Below, piece by piece: positions 1-14,007 of a DNA stretch of 64,000 bases. Numbering within the stretch: position 1 is the stretch's first letter; each line of letters starts with the position of its first letter. Source of the DNA: Chionis minor (lineage: Eukaryota; Chordata; Aves; Charadriiformes; Chionididae); contig VZSF01002926.1 of assembly GCA_013398295.1 (NCBI GenBank), forward strand, positions 1 to 64,000, in the 5' to 3' direction. Under the pieces are notes generated by a model. It did not search any database, was not told the origin of the DNA, and saw only the letters and a list, made by a program, of their open reading frames with translations. The position numbers and the translations under genes were made by a program.

Positions 1-678
1 CTATCTGTCTATAAAGGGTCTCAGAAGCTGAACATGACCTAGCAATGTCCACTCACAGCCCAGAAAGCCAATCACACCCTGGGCTGCATCAAAAGAAGCA
101 TGGCCAGCAGATTGAGGGATGTGATTCTGCCCCTCTACTTCGCTCCTGTGAGACCCCACCTGGAGTACTGCATCCAACTCTGAAGCCCCCAACATAAGAA
201 CACGGACCTGTTGAATTGGGTCCAGAGGAGGGACACAAAGATGATGAGAGGGCTGGAGCACCTCTGCTACGAAGACAGGCTGAGAGAGTTGGGGTTGTTC
301 AGCCTGGAGAAGAGAAAGCTCCAGGAAACTTTATCATGGTCTTTCAGTACTTAAAGGGGGCCTACAAGAAAGGTGCAGAGGGACTCTTTGTCAGGGAGTG
401 TTACAGTAGGATGAGGGGCAACAGTTTTAAACTGCAAGAGGGTCGATTTAGGTTACGTATTAGGAAGCAATTCTTAACTCTGAGGGTGGTGAGACACTGG
501 AACAGGTTGCCCAGAGAAGCTGTGGATGCCCCAACCCTGGAGGTGTTCAAGACCAGGCTGGGTGGGGCTTTGAGCACCTGGTCTAGTGGTAGGTGTCCCT
601 GCCCATGGCAGGGAGGTTGGAACTAGGTGATCTTTAAGGTCCCTTCTGACTCTAACTACTCTATGATTCTATGATTCC
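1..678 (+). mobile_element. CR1 LINE 3' portion, 5' side cut by window edge
   Basis: The + strand encodes the decayed C-terminal part of the CR1 reverse-transcriptase ORF. Positions 88-230 read, with frame breaks, as KRSMASRLRDVILPLYFAPV then RPHLEYC; positions 216-626 hold an uninterrupted frame with [14 protein letters not shown] and RVVRHWNRLPREAVDAPTLE motifs that are hallmarks of avian CR1. The element ends in the CR1 3' UTR signature 'ggtgatctttaaggtccctt' and the terminal short repeat 'ctatgattctatgattcc' at 661-678. Frame shifts and a stop near 40 mark it as dead. It is on the strand opposite NEBL and continues to the left of the window. Confidence 0.93.
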
Positions 679-2941
679 AGAAACTGGAAAGAGCTATCCT
701 ATTATGCCAAACTCTATAAATATCAGCTAACCCCAGCAAAAAAAGTCATGCACTCCAGAGTATACTTCCCTTCTAAAAGCTGAAGAAGGGCTGGACTGGC
801 CAAACTGGGTAGGGGTTAACTTTACAACGTCATTCCCTATTGAAGAAAGGGGGAAGCCGATATAAAGCAGGGGCGCAGCAAGACTGAATCTCAGAAAGGC
901 TAAAACCAACCAGCCTTGAAGTTCAAAACAACCACCTCTCAAATGACATTTTCCTCAGACTAGACTTTCACAAAGTCTAGTATTTAGTCACTACAGGGAC
1001 TGAGGTTCAGAGTCCCTCTATTTGCTGTCTGTGGCTTGCTTAATGAAATACTCAGTATCTGCCCCTTTATACCTCATCTTTCTGAAGGACTAAATACAGT
1101 CACTAACTTACCAACTGAGAAAAAACAAGAAAAAGAGACAATAACTCAAGGCAGATTTGAAAAAAAACCCAAAAACCAAACTTCAGTTTTCCATTAAAAT
1201 ATTGTGGTTGCTAACAGCGAGACTATGTCCGTGCAAGCCAGAGAAAGAACCTTTCCAAAGAGTACACAAACATTTCTGTAACTAAATCATTAGTTGAATA
1301 ATAGAGAGAGCAGAAAGGCTTAGAATGCAATACTTGTGTCGCTCTAATCTGCTTTTCGGAAAAGTAAACTCCTATCCTCCAAGATCTTTGTAGACTCAAG
1401 CAGAAACATCATATGCAAACTTTTGCTACTTCCCCTCTTGTGTTAGGATGGTTCAAAAGTTTAATCATTACACTTAACTGCAGTGCTGGCTTTGTCACAA
1501 CTAATATATCTATGGACAGGCTAAGGAAATCACAGACATATGCGTTAACATGCAAAAACAAAATAAATGATTGCCACAGAGGACCAGATACCACTGCTGT
1601 CAAGGTCAGTGAAGTCTGTGAGCATCATAGGGGTGAGACATTGAAATCCCCAGGGATCAAGACTAGAGATGGTATTAGCTTTAGAAGCAGCAGAGCATCT
1701 TGCTCTTCAGCAGGAGGTTTACTGCCTAAGATGCTGCCTTAGCAACTGATGCACAGTACAAAAGCATCAGATAAGACATTTAAAAATGTTAAGAGGGTAA
1801 TAGACAATATAGGAAAACAAGGAAAGTAGGAATTATTTTTTCCTTGCAAGCATTTAACTACTCAAGGATCTCTGGAGGTTCTCAACTTTTAGTTCTCAGC
1901 TTTTTGGCTAATTAATTTTTTCTCATTCTAAAAGTTTTATTTTAATTAGCTCCCAAGTTGAGCTACTATAAAGAGTTTTTATTTTCATTCTCTTTTTACT
2001 ACATGTAAAAAACACTGGCTTCAAAAGTAGGTACTCATTAAAAATAATGAGTGATTTTAATATTGCATAAATATATTCATGACACAGGAAAGAGAAGTTG
2101 TCGGGTTTTTGTCGTGATTTAGTTGCTTAGTACCACAACAGAAAAAGCCATATATTTAACTATCAGGAACCTTCCAAGTCAATTAAGTCTTGCTGTCACT
2201 AGTGCTCAGAGACTCAAGTCCTTTAGTCAGATGACAGACTAGTGCTTACAACAGTTTATAGTTGTCTTTATTACTGCTTGGAATTTTTCATTCTATAAAC
2301 TACAGTACAAAGAAGCATGTACAATATAGTCAATACTGCAATAAAATGTGAAAATAGCATAACTGTCGATTTATTGCTCACATTTACAGAGCTGTTTTAG
2401 CCTCCAATTATGATGTTCAGCGTTTTTAATAAGTACATATTGACATAGAGGTTTACTTCTGCACCCATAACATATGCATCTGTTGACCAGGTATGGTAAT
2501 TACTGTGGATTAAAAATTAAGTTCAAGAAATGTTATGTTATATTTTTGAAGATTATATAGTAGTTTCTCAAATCACTGATGCCTTTCATATAAACCTTGC
2601 CTTGCAATACGAACATGGTATCACAAATAGATGATGAAATAAGTAAGATGGAAAATTCTTTTTCTTTTGTATCTCCTAACTAGATATTTCTATTTTATTA
2701 TTATTTTAACCAGAAAAAGCCCAAAATGTATTTTTCTAGACTGGACTCAAAAGTTTGATCTTTGAGAAATAGAGCATTATCTCATGTAAAGCAATCAACC
2801 CAAATAAAGATTTACCCAAATACAGGTTCAACTTAAAATTTACCAGGGCCAGTGACATAAATGAATACAATGCCTTTGATTTTGGAGTTGAATGACACTG
2901 TTCTAAAGTATCACAAGTACATGTTTTAATTATTTCTCTGT

Positions 2942-3150
2942 AATCACAGAATCATAGGGGTCGGAAGGGACCTCTGGAGATCATCTAGTCCAACCACCCT
3001 GCCGGAGCAGGTCCACATAGCACAGGATGGCGTCCAGGTGGGTTTTGAATGTCTCCAGAGTTGGAGACTCCACCACAGCCTGTTCCAGTGCTCTGTCACC
3101 CTCAAAGTAAAGAAGTTCCTCAGCTCAGCTTTGTTGCTGTTTCCTGAAGA
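2942..3150 (-). mobile_element. CR1 LINE 3' fragment (antisense)
   Basis: It begins with 'aatcacagaatcatagggg' and continues 'ggaagggacctctggagatc', 'atctagtccaaccaccctgc' and 'ccaccacagcctgttccagt', the standard CR1 3' end read in reverse. It is truncated after about 200 bp. The right boundary is approximate because similarity fades after 'agttcctcagctcagctttg'. Confidence 0.92.
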
Positions 3151-6100
3151 GAAGCATGATAGGACATCTCTCTATCAAAATACTTAGATTATCATTTGCT
3201 TCAATTCAACTTAAAGTCTACAGTTTTGCAACCAGTTTACAATTAACATTCATTTCTCATGCATGAGATCACCTGCTTACACAATGCAGTAAATCCGTAC
3301 CTTTGGGGATTTTTCTGGATGGCTTGTTTTACTTCCACCACACATTGCATTTTACTTTGACAATATAGTGAGCAAGGTTACAGTCATTCTATCAAATTTA
3401 TCTACTTGAATTAGAATCAGAAAGACTAAACTATTTCCTGTGAAACTTCACTGAAAACTTTTTGAAACTTTGAGATGTAATTTGACATCATAAAGGCTCT
3501 ATAACTTTTGTAATCAACTAATTTCATATGAAAGCGGTGATACAGAAGAAAATAAGCAATAGATACATTTTCTTCTACAAACTTATAAAAAAATACTTCT
3601 GAAATCCTAGAAAAAAATAAACCACAATAATATATATCATATTATATTTGCTAAAAAAGGAGACAAAATAGGTTTTTCTAGCCAAGCCTATAGAATGAAG
3701 CCAGATGGAATAAGACCATTTAAGAGGCAGCTATGTAGGCATCACATCTGCTTGCTTTGACTACCAGAGATCCACTTAACCTAAAATATTTCCCCCTACA
3801 AATCTGAGGACAGTTTCAGCTTCACATTTGTGAGGGTTCTTTTGAGGTCACTAATCCATCCTCATGGCGGGGCTGCTGAAAGGGAGCCTTCCCCAAGCAG
3901 AACTTGTCTCCAGGTCACATGCCATGCAAGTCCAAATAGACTTGTGTCTGACAGACAAGCACTTCCATTTTATACAATTTGCTGATGTGGTGTTTCTCTC
4001 ACGTATTAGTAGCTTACCAGAACTTCAGTATAGATTTGGGGTTAGTGTTTCAACAAATTTACCCAAATGCCTATCTGAATTTACAATGGTATACAACAGG
4101 TCAAACAATTCACACCCATTATAAATCCCTGGGTTTAATGCTAACAGTTTTTCCAAATGCAATTGACTCTCTTGGGCAGGGGTTTGTTTTCCAGCTTCTC
4201 AATGGTAAAATGCTTCTGTTCTTTTGGGTAGACAGTTATGCATCTTTCCACCTGTGTTTCAAAAGAAGTAGTCTTATAACAATGTCACTGACAGACTCTA
4301 ATGCTTTTCCTGCTCTGGACCAGGAAGCTGATCTTCAGCAGGTGAAGAATGTCACCATTTTAGAGATATCTGTTCTACTACCCCCATGGAACATGACCTA
4401 ATGTGACTGAGTTATACATGGCTGCAAACTGAAAGTCCAGTAGAACTTCTGCAGTAGTTAAAGTCAACTAAATTATTCAATTCCACTGGTACTGACAGAT
4501 TCATACATAATAATTGTAATAGGTACCTGACATTCTAGAAAGTATCCTTCAGCTTGCCATTTTGGGGTCTAAAAATATTGCTTCTCCCCACATGTTGGGA
4601 ACTATTGTCATATATATCACAAAGATTAAGAAAGGGAGACCAACAAAGAGAACTACCTCTCATGGAAGACTTAGACATAAGAAAACAATTTACTCTAGGT
4701 GCCACTTACTGGATTAGCAGGAATACTTTAATCTCCGTGCTCTAGTTCTTCATGTAAATAAGGACTGCATAAAAGGGGATTCCCACACCTCCCCATTTCT
4801 TAGACAACTCTGAAAACAACTTCATTCAATACAGTTAAAGAATTGAGAAAGAAGCTTTGAGGAAAACTTTACAAAGAAGTTACAGGTTGTTTTTACAACA
4901 CTTCATGGTGTGTGGAATATCATACAGTACAGTAAATTAAAGCAAAAATTATAAAGCTGAATGCTGGGTGACTATTGTTCTACACAGGGATCAAAGCAGA
5001 AAGAAGTGGACAAAGCAGCATGCCAATGAATAATTAAGACTTTGTACTGAAAGTGTAGGTAAAGAATTCATACACGCAGGGGCTAATTTAACACTGTCTT
5101 TCTCTAACTTTGCATAGTACTTTCATAATGATCGTTAAAGAAAGATTTTCTTTTTTTAAGTAGAATACACATTGAGGTTTAAAATGCATTCTCAACAATC
5201 TCCAGTTGCTCACTTAGCACAAGTTCTACCTAAAATATTAGTTACATTTCCTTAGACTCATCATTTCTTAAGCATGTATTTGATCATTTTACAAATTTCT
5301 GAAAGCTGTACAGTACACGAAAGCTACATAAAAATCTGCAAAAAATACTCATAGTCATTAAAAATTGATGTGATTCTTCTGCTAAGTCATTTCTAAAGCA
5401 TTTATTAGGACTCTACATTTAAAGACAGAATTATGTCTGCTTACTCAAAACGAGAACTCAAGAAACGTCAACACAGAAATATTAGAAAGCCAGATGACCT
5501 GGGGCTTCCCAGAATCTCCTTTTGTATGTAGCTAGATGAAGCAAGATCAGAAGAGAAATCCAGAAAAGGGAGAAGGGTGGACATGACTCTATGCACGTAC
5601 GTTCACTGCACTCACAGGAGCACAGTAGGAACTCCACCTTCTGGCAGAGATACACTTGTATTCGCAATAGGAATAATGTATTCAGCCTCCCAGCTTCCAC
5701 CCAGAAAAAAATGCTGCTGAACGCAACTGGTAGATGCTTAATCACACGAGTTATATGCAGCATATTTGAAATGCAGTTGTGTGAAATTAAGCCTACAGCA
5801 TATCAAATAATGAATAGCTCTTGGAGTTGCAGTTCATGTTAAACAGTCAGAGGAACCAGCAGGAGCAGAAGGCAATCGGTACCACGGCACACCTAGCCCT
5901 CCACGCCTGCTGGGCAAGCAGCTCTCCATACGCTGGTCAGCCAGTGCTGTTCTATGTTAGTAGACACGGTTGACATATATTATTAAATGCGTATTTTCCA
6001 ACAACAAAAAACCAACAAAAAAAAATCATGCTTAGGAATATAAAGACAGCCAGAAAAAGTGTGAATCATTCCAGAAGCAGTGAAAATCCCCGTGCTAACT

Positions 6101-9100
6101 AGAAAAATAAGCGTTCTTTTTGTATGCAATTTAACACGCTTATGCAGTCTCTTCGTTGATGTGTTATGGTTGGTTTTATGAAATGTAGATATAGATGTTG
6201 CTGTCAATTTTTCTCGTTCCCTTTTATGCTATTCTTCTCCTTCACTTGAATTCAACGGAGAGAAAAAAGCCCTTAGAGATGAGTATCTTCAGGCTTTACA
6301 CTGAATCCTACAAGTGGAGCTCCTAGCCTTGTTGTTAACATCTCCTGCCAATTCTCTCTACAATCTGTTTTGGCAACTTAAGAGACCTTTTTATGTTTTA
6401 GCAACTAAACAGGTTGAACAACTGTGCCAATAGCTTCCAAATACAGAGCCACAGCTCAATGTCTGTCAGGGACAGTTTCTAATTTCAGATGTGCACAAGT
6501 ACAGTAGCGATGTCATTTGTTTTCTCCTTTAGTTGCTACATGAAGACATATTGATATCACATCTGAGGTAGTACCCAATTCCTTATTATTTATGTCTTTC
6601 TCCAGAAAACAAGTGTTTAGCTGATTCAAATTATGAGGGAAATCCTTTCCTGAGCTACTTCCCCTGAAGCTGTACAAATTTAACTGGAGGTAGAATATGA
6701 CCCTTCACACTTAAAAAAGAAAAAAAATCCTACACCATATTTCATTAAAGACAATTAATACATAACCTTTCTCATTCAAATCCACATACACCGCTTTTAA
6801 GAATGTTACAAGATTTTCATTTATAAGAAAATTGCATTGTATATAATCAAAAATCATACCTAAAGAAAATGCAATTTTACATAATAATTCCATGAATGTT
6901 AAAAACACTGTTTTCACATAAATAAGCAAAAAGGTCTGTTAATTTACCTCTTGGAATCGGGGTGTTTAAAAAAAACAAAAACAGTGGTTGGCTTTATTTG
7001 TGGCTTTCTCAAAATCAGCTGGATTTCACGCTCACTCTCTGCATCCAATACAGGCTTCACTAACTTCAGTGAGGAGTTCAGCTCCCAGTGTATGGGGGGG
7101 ACACCCCCATCCCCCAGGGGTGATGCAGTGATCTTCTCTTTACTAACTCTACTGTTCTTCCTAACTTAAAATAGAAATCTTCACCAAAATAGAATACCGT
7201 GCAATTCTTGGAATACTTTGCTTCTTGGAAAGCACATACCTTGGAATGTGCTTTGTAAACCAAATTTAATCCGTTTTCTTATTTTCCTTTTTTACCTTAA
7301 GGTATAGTTTTTGTTTCCTATACAACCCAAACCTCCTGAAAAACGAGTCACATAGATATAAATGAACTGCATGACTCCATTTTGCTGGCTCTCCAAGGCA
7401 AGAAGGGCACAGATGTGCACTGCTTCTTGCTCCCACATGACTTAAGTTCATAACAGCATGAATGTGGAAGTGAGAAATGCTTACACGGGCTCTCAATGTA
7501 ATGAGGGCAACCACTGTGAAAGCTTCCATGCACCCTTCCAGCCATACAACCAAGCCAGCAACCTCTACTACCCAAGCACTGGCCTTTATCTTAATGAAAG
7601 CTTCTCACTCCATCAATTTGTATGGACACCTGTTTTGCTTTATAGTTTGCAGACATTTACCAGGAACAGATTTAAGAAAGAGCAACTTACTTCACATAGG
7701 ATAAAGCATGCTTCAAGCCATATATCTAGACATAAAAGTGCAGTGGCAGTAAGCTGCAGCTCATTGCTGCAAACTGCTGAAAGTGTTCCATTTCCCCAAA
7801 GGAAATATTATTAGATTCAGTTCCCACTTCTTCATTTAGCCATGTGTCATGATAGATCAATAAACAGACTCTTGCCATCTTCTTTAATTATTCTGTTCCT
7901 TTTGCCACCTTAACGTTTTCCTTGTAAAATCGCTCTACAGTTAGCTTATTGGCAAAATCAGCTATAAAAATACATGGGGTTTTTTTTTTTGGTTTGAGAA
8001 TATTTGCATTCATATTGAAAACCCTCTGAAAGTTCAAGATGGACAAAAACTGCTGCAAGGTCTTTTAACAAAATTAACAAAGTTCTCTGTGTGAACAACG
8101 TTTTGTGTGTATTAACTGCCTATTCAATGCCAAGAAGCAGTGGTATCTGCAGCAGAAATGATGGAAAATTTATATTTGGACTAATTGAAAAAATCCTAAT
8201 AAACTTTTCTAATACTTATAAACAACTATACTTTTTATAATATTTATAAATATTTTCACACATATTAATTCATAAAATCTATTTAAATTTTAAAATGCCT
8301 GCTCAGTCATGCAAAAGGTGATAAAAATCCTGCACAATCATCAGTAAAAAAAGCTGCTTAGTTTATGCAGCCTTCCATACATCAATATAGAGCAGCACAT
8401 TAGTATACGTGGTTTATACCTTTCAAGCTAATTCAATGCTACAACAGTTGTCATTCGGGGAAGATGAACATGAATGTCCCAGAGAGACTTTGTGATTCTA
8501 ACAAGCATGTTGTACACCTACAGAATTAGGCTTTTAATGATAAAAAACATGAGACACTGCGGTAAATTTCATTCTTTTCTAAGAAACTCCATTCCTGGTA
8601 ACGTTCATTGAGCCACAAAACAAATTCCGCAAGTTTGGCCTAAGTCTGGAGAGGCAGGCTTGCTGGTGGCAAAATAGCAACAGAAGTCCAACCCCCTCCA
8701 TCAACCCACTCTCCTTCCACTCTCCCCACTGTCTTCTTTCCTCGCAAAGGCTATATTGATAACATAAGAGATTATTATTAATGTATGCTGCAAAACTTCA
8801 TATCAGGACAAAAAGACAATATTTTACAAAGATTTCTGCTAAATAACATCTATTATCATTAGTTTTATTTTGTTATTTATCTTCAACAAGAATAGCTACA
8901 CACTTAACTGTGCTCACTCACCCCTTCAATGAAGCTGTTACAATTTGGTTTCAAATAGGCTCTTTGAGAAGTTTCCAATACTTGAAGGTGTAATCAAAAC
9001 AAAACTGAAAATTAAATATATACATTAGTATTCTTCCTTTTTGCTATGTATGAAAAGTAAAATTATTTTAGAATTATTAAAGTGCTTACCTTTCAATGTC

Positions 9101-9425
9101 TTGAAACCTTAATTAGATCCTTAGTCCATGATGTATACTGCTTATCTGATAAATACAGAAACTACTCTGTGTGGAATGTATTTCTATAATACAGGAGTTT
9201 TCTAATTAGACTCAAACCGTGGCTTATGCAGAATTATTTTTCTACGATATAATGCCATAAATCAAATTATTATTTTAGTGTAAGCGTAAATGAAATGCAA
9301 ATTCTTTCATCATGCACATTTTAAAATTCCATTTTACCTTTCAATAATAATAATTTCTAATAGAGTCCATGACTTGGAATCTCTGTCAGCTACATACATA
9401 AAGAAAAGAAAACAACTGTGTGTTA

Positions 9426-9497
9426 TTAAGGCTGAATGGAACAACTCTGCATTGTTAAGACTGGATGGAACAAATCTATATTGTTAAGACTGGGTGG
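9426..9497. repeat. 29-bp minisatellite, about 2.5 copies
   Basis: Two consecutive 29-bp units start at 9426 and 9455, each beginning 'ttaag.ctg.atggaacaa' and ending 'attg', followed by a partial third unit from 9484 ('ttaagactgggtgg'). The units differ at a handful of positions. Confidence 0.85.
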
Positions 9498-9534
9498 TTA
9501 GGAGTGAAGAGGAAGGAGTGGTACATCCAACCAC

Positions 9535-9575
9535 AAAGAAAAAAAAAGGGTAAAAAAAAAAAGAAAGAAAAACAC
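9535..9575. repeat. A-rich simple sequence
   Basis: Adenine runs interrupted by G ('aaagaaaaaaaaagggtaaa' then 'aaaaaaaagaaagaaaaac'). I could find no retroposon body beside it, so it is listed as low-complexity sequence only. Confidence 0.7.
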
Positions 9576-11411
9576 TTTTCACATTTAAAACCTATTTCTG
9601 GGTCTGAAAAGTCAGGTAGGTACCTTTGGTTCAAGAGCCAGACATTATCATAAACTGTGCAACAAAGTCTTCTTGTCCCACTCAAAAATAGAGATGGGAA
9701 GAAAACTCTTCCCCATTTCACAAAACTACTTGTTTGTTTTTATTTTCCCCTTTTCCCACAACACAAAACCCAATATGCTTTGAACAAGAGAGAGAGAAAG
9801 AGTATGCAAGTGAGCTGTGTCATACTATTCTATATTCTGATGTGGAAGGCACTGGTTTTGGGAGATCTAATTAAATTTCTTGGCATGCCAAAGCCCAAAA
9901 CTGAGTACTGTAGGCCTGCTGTAGGGTACTCCTCTCAACCTCTCCTAACGGAGCAGACCCATGCAGAGGATTAAGTATTCATCACAGCATTGCCTGTTTC
10001 ATCTCCTTGATGCGTTCCAGAACTACCCCACACAAAAGAATCGCTCTTGCTCGAGGAAGCTATGTAGGTCATGAGAGGACCTAATTTAAGTTCCTGGTCT
10101 GAATAAAATATAGAGCTGATTAAAACCAGGGACTCGCTGAAGTTTCCCAGATCCCAAATGGAAGTCTTAATAGCCATGCTTTTTGCCACTCTGAAGAATA
10201 CATCTTTCTCTCTCACAAATCAGAAATTTCAGTTAGCCCCAGCATTCACGTAAGATATGAGCTTTTGTTCTCGTATTATCTACCTATAGGAGCATTTGCA
10301 CAGGTCTTAAATCAACGGTCCTCCCCATTGGCCAAGGCTCCAGGAAATGAGCCTCAATTTTTCACCTTAAAGACCATTTCTAGACGTCAAAATCTTAGCT
10401 AGCGAACGCTTCAGCAAGAATGGTGCATCTCCGTTGCTGTGATAAACAAGTATTTTTCAGTGACTCTTTTTTTTCAATAAAATCCCAACCTGAAAAAACT
10501 TTTTTCTTTCAAGTAAATAAACTCCATAATTTTCTTCCTATCATACTTACACTGGGTTCTTCTCATGCCATGCTGTTATTTTATTACTACAAGGAATGTT
10601 TAAAAAAATTTTCACAAAATGGAGACAATTTCTCGCTGCAGAAGAACAACCAGGAGGGAAGCGAGGACAAGCTAATGGTGTTGATTCTGTATCATTTCTA
10701 GCTCCCCAGTTCTTATCTATTCCATACATATCATAGCTTGCACTACATATCACCCAATATTCTATCATGCAGTGAGTTAAGCATGCTACAAGGGAATACA
10801 ATATAAATAAATAACTTTTCTACTGAAAACGTAAGTCAGGAAAAGCCCCATTTTTAAAAATCCCACCCCAGAAAGCACTCTCTACTCAAGCTCCAAGCTA
10901 ATAAAACACATGGTTAAGTTTTGCCATTCCTTTCTCATCTCGCAGAACATTGTCTTGCATGTATTTTCTTTTAAAACGTGGTATCAAAATTTTGTCTGCT
11001 TCTAGAAAACTCCATCTTGCCTGTTATGCTAATTTTGAACCACCCCTGCTAAAAAAAGACAAAACTTTACAGCTTATATAATTTATATAGTTTACATGTA
11101 AATAAAAAGTTACAAAAGTATTCTTACTTGCTGGTAAGTCTATTAAAAAAGCGAAAAGTGTCAAATCATTTTAGTATAGAAAATAGTTTGAGCATACTTG
11201 CTGAAAGCTGGAGAGGTGAACACACATTGCCAATGTGCTGTACAAGTCCATGGTATAAAGTTACACACACTTCAAAATCTGACATACACAAATCTGTCAC
11301 CAAAATCAGATTCTTCACTCTCACAGACTTCATCAGAAACACCAACAAACATGCCTTTTCTTAGACACACTATTTCTCCATCTACAATCACTTTAGGTGG
11401 CAGTCACATAC

Positions 11412-11519
11412 ATTACTGATTTGTTCCTGAGTCCTTTTCAGTCTTTGTAACTCCGGCGTATCGGTCACAATACTGAACCCTCTTCCTTTGCTTTCTTCAA
11501 AGTCTCTTTTGTATTTTAC
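11412..11519 (-). CDS. NEBL: NEBL (LIM-nebulette/LASP2) exon: nebulin repeat 2
   Basis: This is an internal coding exon of 108 bp (36 codons, phase 0 at both ends). Read on the minus strand it encodes [20 protein letters not shown] followed by [16 protein letters not shown]. That is one nebulin repeat with the usual actin-binding core (the SDxxYK-type position appears here as VKYKRDF) and a TPELQR linker. Recognition is from memory of LASP2. The LASP1 paralogue has a different repeat (KEEFEKNKGKGFSVVAD), which this does not match. The acceptor is a pyrimidine-rich tract ending ttctgtag directly before GTAAAATAC, and the donor is AAT followed by gtatgtg. LASP2 is a cytoskeletal scaffold that binds actin filaments, Z-discs and focal adhesions. 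In human NEBL this repeat belongs to the LIM-containing isoform rather than to the long cardiac nebulette (known, from memory). The preceding coding exon lies 44.4 kb away at 55893-55977, and the following exon lies outside the window on the low-coordinate side. Confidence 0.95.
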
Positions 11520-14007
11520 CTACAGAATAGAAAATACAGAAGAACAGGGTTGTTTTCATTTTCCACAATGTGCCCCTAGCAATGTAGCAATTCTTTTTTA
11601 CTGTAAATAAAGGATTTGTGAAAGGGCTTTCAGCCCTTAAAGGGGAAGTCTTCCTTCATCTGCAAACACAGATAGGCAGCAACTGGGCAAAATTTCCCAT
11701 TATCCGAGCAACCGCCTCCTCAGGGGGTGCCGTGGGCTCACTGCAACTGTGGAGAGAAGATCGCTCACTCTCCGTGGTCATTACATTGTCAAAGCAGTAA
11801 CCACTGAACGACAGATGCCAACACAGCATCAAGCAAGCACTTATTTTCACACACAAAAAAAAAAAAGCTATAACTAAATCTGGACTCTTCTAATACACAG
11901 CTTCACATTCCAGCTTCTCGTCATGATGAGTCTACCATTCTTCTCCCCAGCTGAAACATAAATTACACATAAAGAAAATGCTGCATGAAAAGAGTATTTA
12001 GAAGATTGCAAAGTCAAACATTCATAAGTTAGGGAATGGCTGCCTATACAAGCTTAATTTGTCCCTCTTGCACATATGCATTATGAAATTGTCTTTAATC
12101 AGGTACTCATATATTACGTTTTGACAGGCCCCCTGCTTTATTCTATACACAGCAGAGATTGTTCCATATATGGTTGTATTCTTTTTCAGACCAGGCTATT
12201 CAAATCCCACCATCAAGGTAGGGATATTAGTTTCCTCAGGAGGTTTTTTATAGTCCTCATCACAGTCATTAATCAATTTTCATAATGCACCCTAGAAACT
12301 AGAAATGGCATTATCCACACTTCTAGGGCAACCTGAGAACTGAGGTGAAAAAAGCTTAATTTCCAAAAACATACAGAGGTCTCAGGGTGTTCACTGTCAG
12401 ATTCCTAACACTTGAATACATTCAAGTTATGGATTTAAGTTATTTGGGCAAATACTCAGTACTTCTGCAAATCAGTCTTGGGGAATCTCAATTTCAACAT
12501 AAAGAAACAAGATGAAACCTGCAAAATCTTAAGTCACTGTTGAGCAACAGACAGAAATCTGTAGCAAAGATGGACTTGGGACCCGTATTTCCACGGATGG
12601 ATTTAGCTACCTTATCCATAACAACTTCCTTTTACTTCCTATGTCCCCTGCTTTATTCACTACACACATCCAGATTTTGCAATGCATGGGAGAGCAGAAG
12701 TACAAAGTCCTTTACAAAATTGATAACCAGAAAACAACCAGCTTAACCAAACTTTCAGTTCAAGGTTGGCTTAGGTTTATTTCACTAGCAAGCACTTAAT
12801 GTTATCATGGTGATATACTGAAAAAACTCCCTAGATCACAAAAGTAAAGTTTCACACGGTTATAGAATACAGTTTGTCCTGCCCATCCTAACCCTCCATG
12901 CGTATGTTCCTACCCTTTGCATTTTCTTTAAATGCACTTCTAGTGTGCATAGCTACCATTGTATACAATTCACGTATAGGCCCATCAAAGAAATCCTTGA
13001 GTCACTGTAGTAAACGAGCACAACAACAATTTTTCCTGTGTTGCACCTGTAGAGGTAGCTGGAATTCACACACAAATTACTCTGGATTTCACCTGAGTAT
13101 ATTCTTTTCACACCATCTTCAGACTAAGGAAACAGGGCTTCCATTCTGGCTTTTAAGGAAAGCATGGACTGGTGGCCCATGTCACCAGTCATCTCCCCTA
13201 GGTTCAAGCCTTTTCTTTCCATTTGACCACCATTATCAGGCATCACTTTGTCTCCCTCTGAGTTTCTAAACTAGTCTATTCCACTTCCCCATAGCTTCTC
13301 GCTAAGTCACTTTACCCAAGGCACTTCAGACACCTTTCTCAAATATGCTTTTTCTGTTGCTTATTGCCTCCCTTTACTTCTGCCAAATGGCTCTACATCT
13401 TCCCATTGCGTTGCAGAGGCTTCCTTGAACATACTGGCTGGACATAATATTCCTGGACTGTCTGGTGTTAAGAAAGAGGTTTTATGAGTATATGTGGCGT
13501 TTATTTGAAGTCATACAAAACTTGACCAAACTTGAACAGACTTCCATGGCCAAGGACATGTGCCTAACACAAAAGACTTTCTTCCATCTCAGCAAGCTTC
13601 AACTCCTCAGCCCTAAATACTAAGACAAAAGAGCTGTTCAGCAACAACAACCAAACAAAAAAAAAGTCCATTTCAAGTAAGGGAATAAAAGTCTGTCCTA
13701 CTCTCAGCCTTGGAAACAGCTGAGTATTTTGCATAAGAATCCCAAATTTGGCCTGAGGCAGACAGCTGACATGGAAATGTTCAGCCTTACTGCTTAAAGT
13801 TTACAATAATTACGAGCAAGGGAACACACCTTATAATGGTGTGGGAAATGGGCTCAGCCCTGCATATAAGAAAGATTACCTATTGTTAGAAAGAGCATTT
13901 CCTGTTATTAGTTCCAAATGTACCAGCCATTAACTTCAAATGACCTTTATTCGTCTTACAAAAGAACAGAAGAAGAAGAGAGGGAGTTTTTACTTCACAT
14001 TATTTTA

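Larger units (their letters stand above)
1..11411 (-). other. NEBL: NEBL intron downstream of the 11412-11519 exon (5' part only)
   Basis: This is non-coding sequence following the donor site of the exon at 11412-11519; the acceptor of the next exon lies beyond the window. By eye I looked for the next shared exon (beginning YHEDFEKTKGRGF in human) and for the nebulette first exon on both strands and saw neither. The stretch contains a CR1 at 1-678, a CR1 at 2942-3150, a 29-bp tandem repeat at 9426-9497, and several short A or T runs (for example T11 at 7980-7990 and the A-rich tract at 9535-9575). Segments 679-2941, 3151-9425 and 9498-11411 otherwise look like unremarkable AT-rich intron. Confidence 0.85.

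Noticed and set aside
216..626. 136-codon open frame at the left edge
   Set aside because: It encodes the decayed C-terminal end of a CR1 reverse-transcriptase ORF, not a host gene, and is listed as part of the CR1.
1..11411. Further NEBL exons (nebulette first exon or shared C-terminal exons)
   Set aside because: Searched by eye on the minus strand for their expected peptide starts without finding any with splice sites.
12898..13269. 123-codon plus-strand ORF
   Set aside because: Composition typical of translated pyrimidine-rich intron; no motif recognised.
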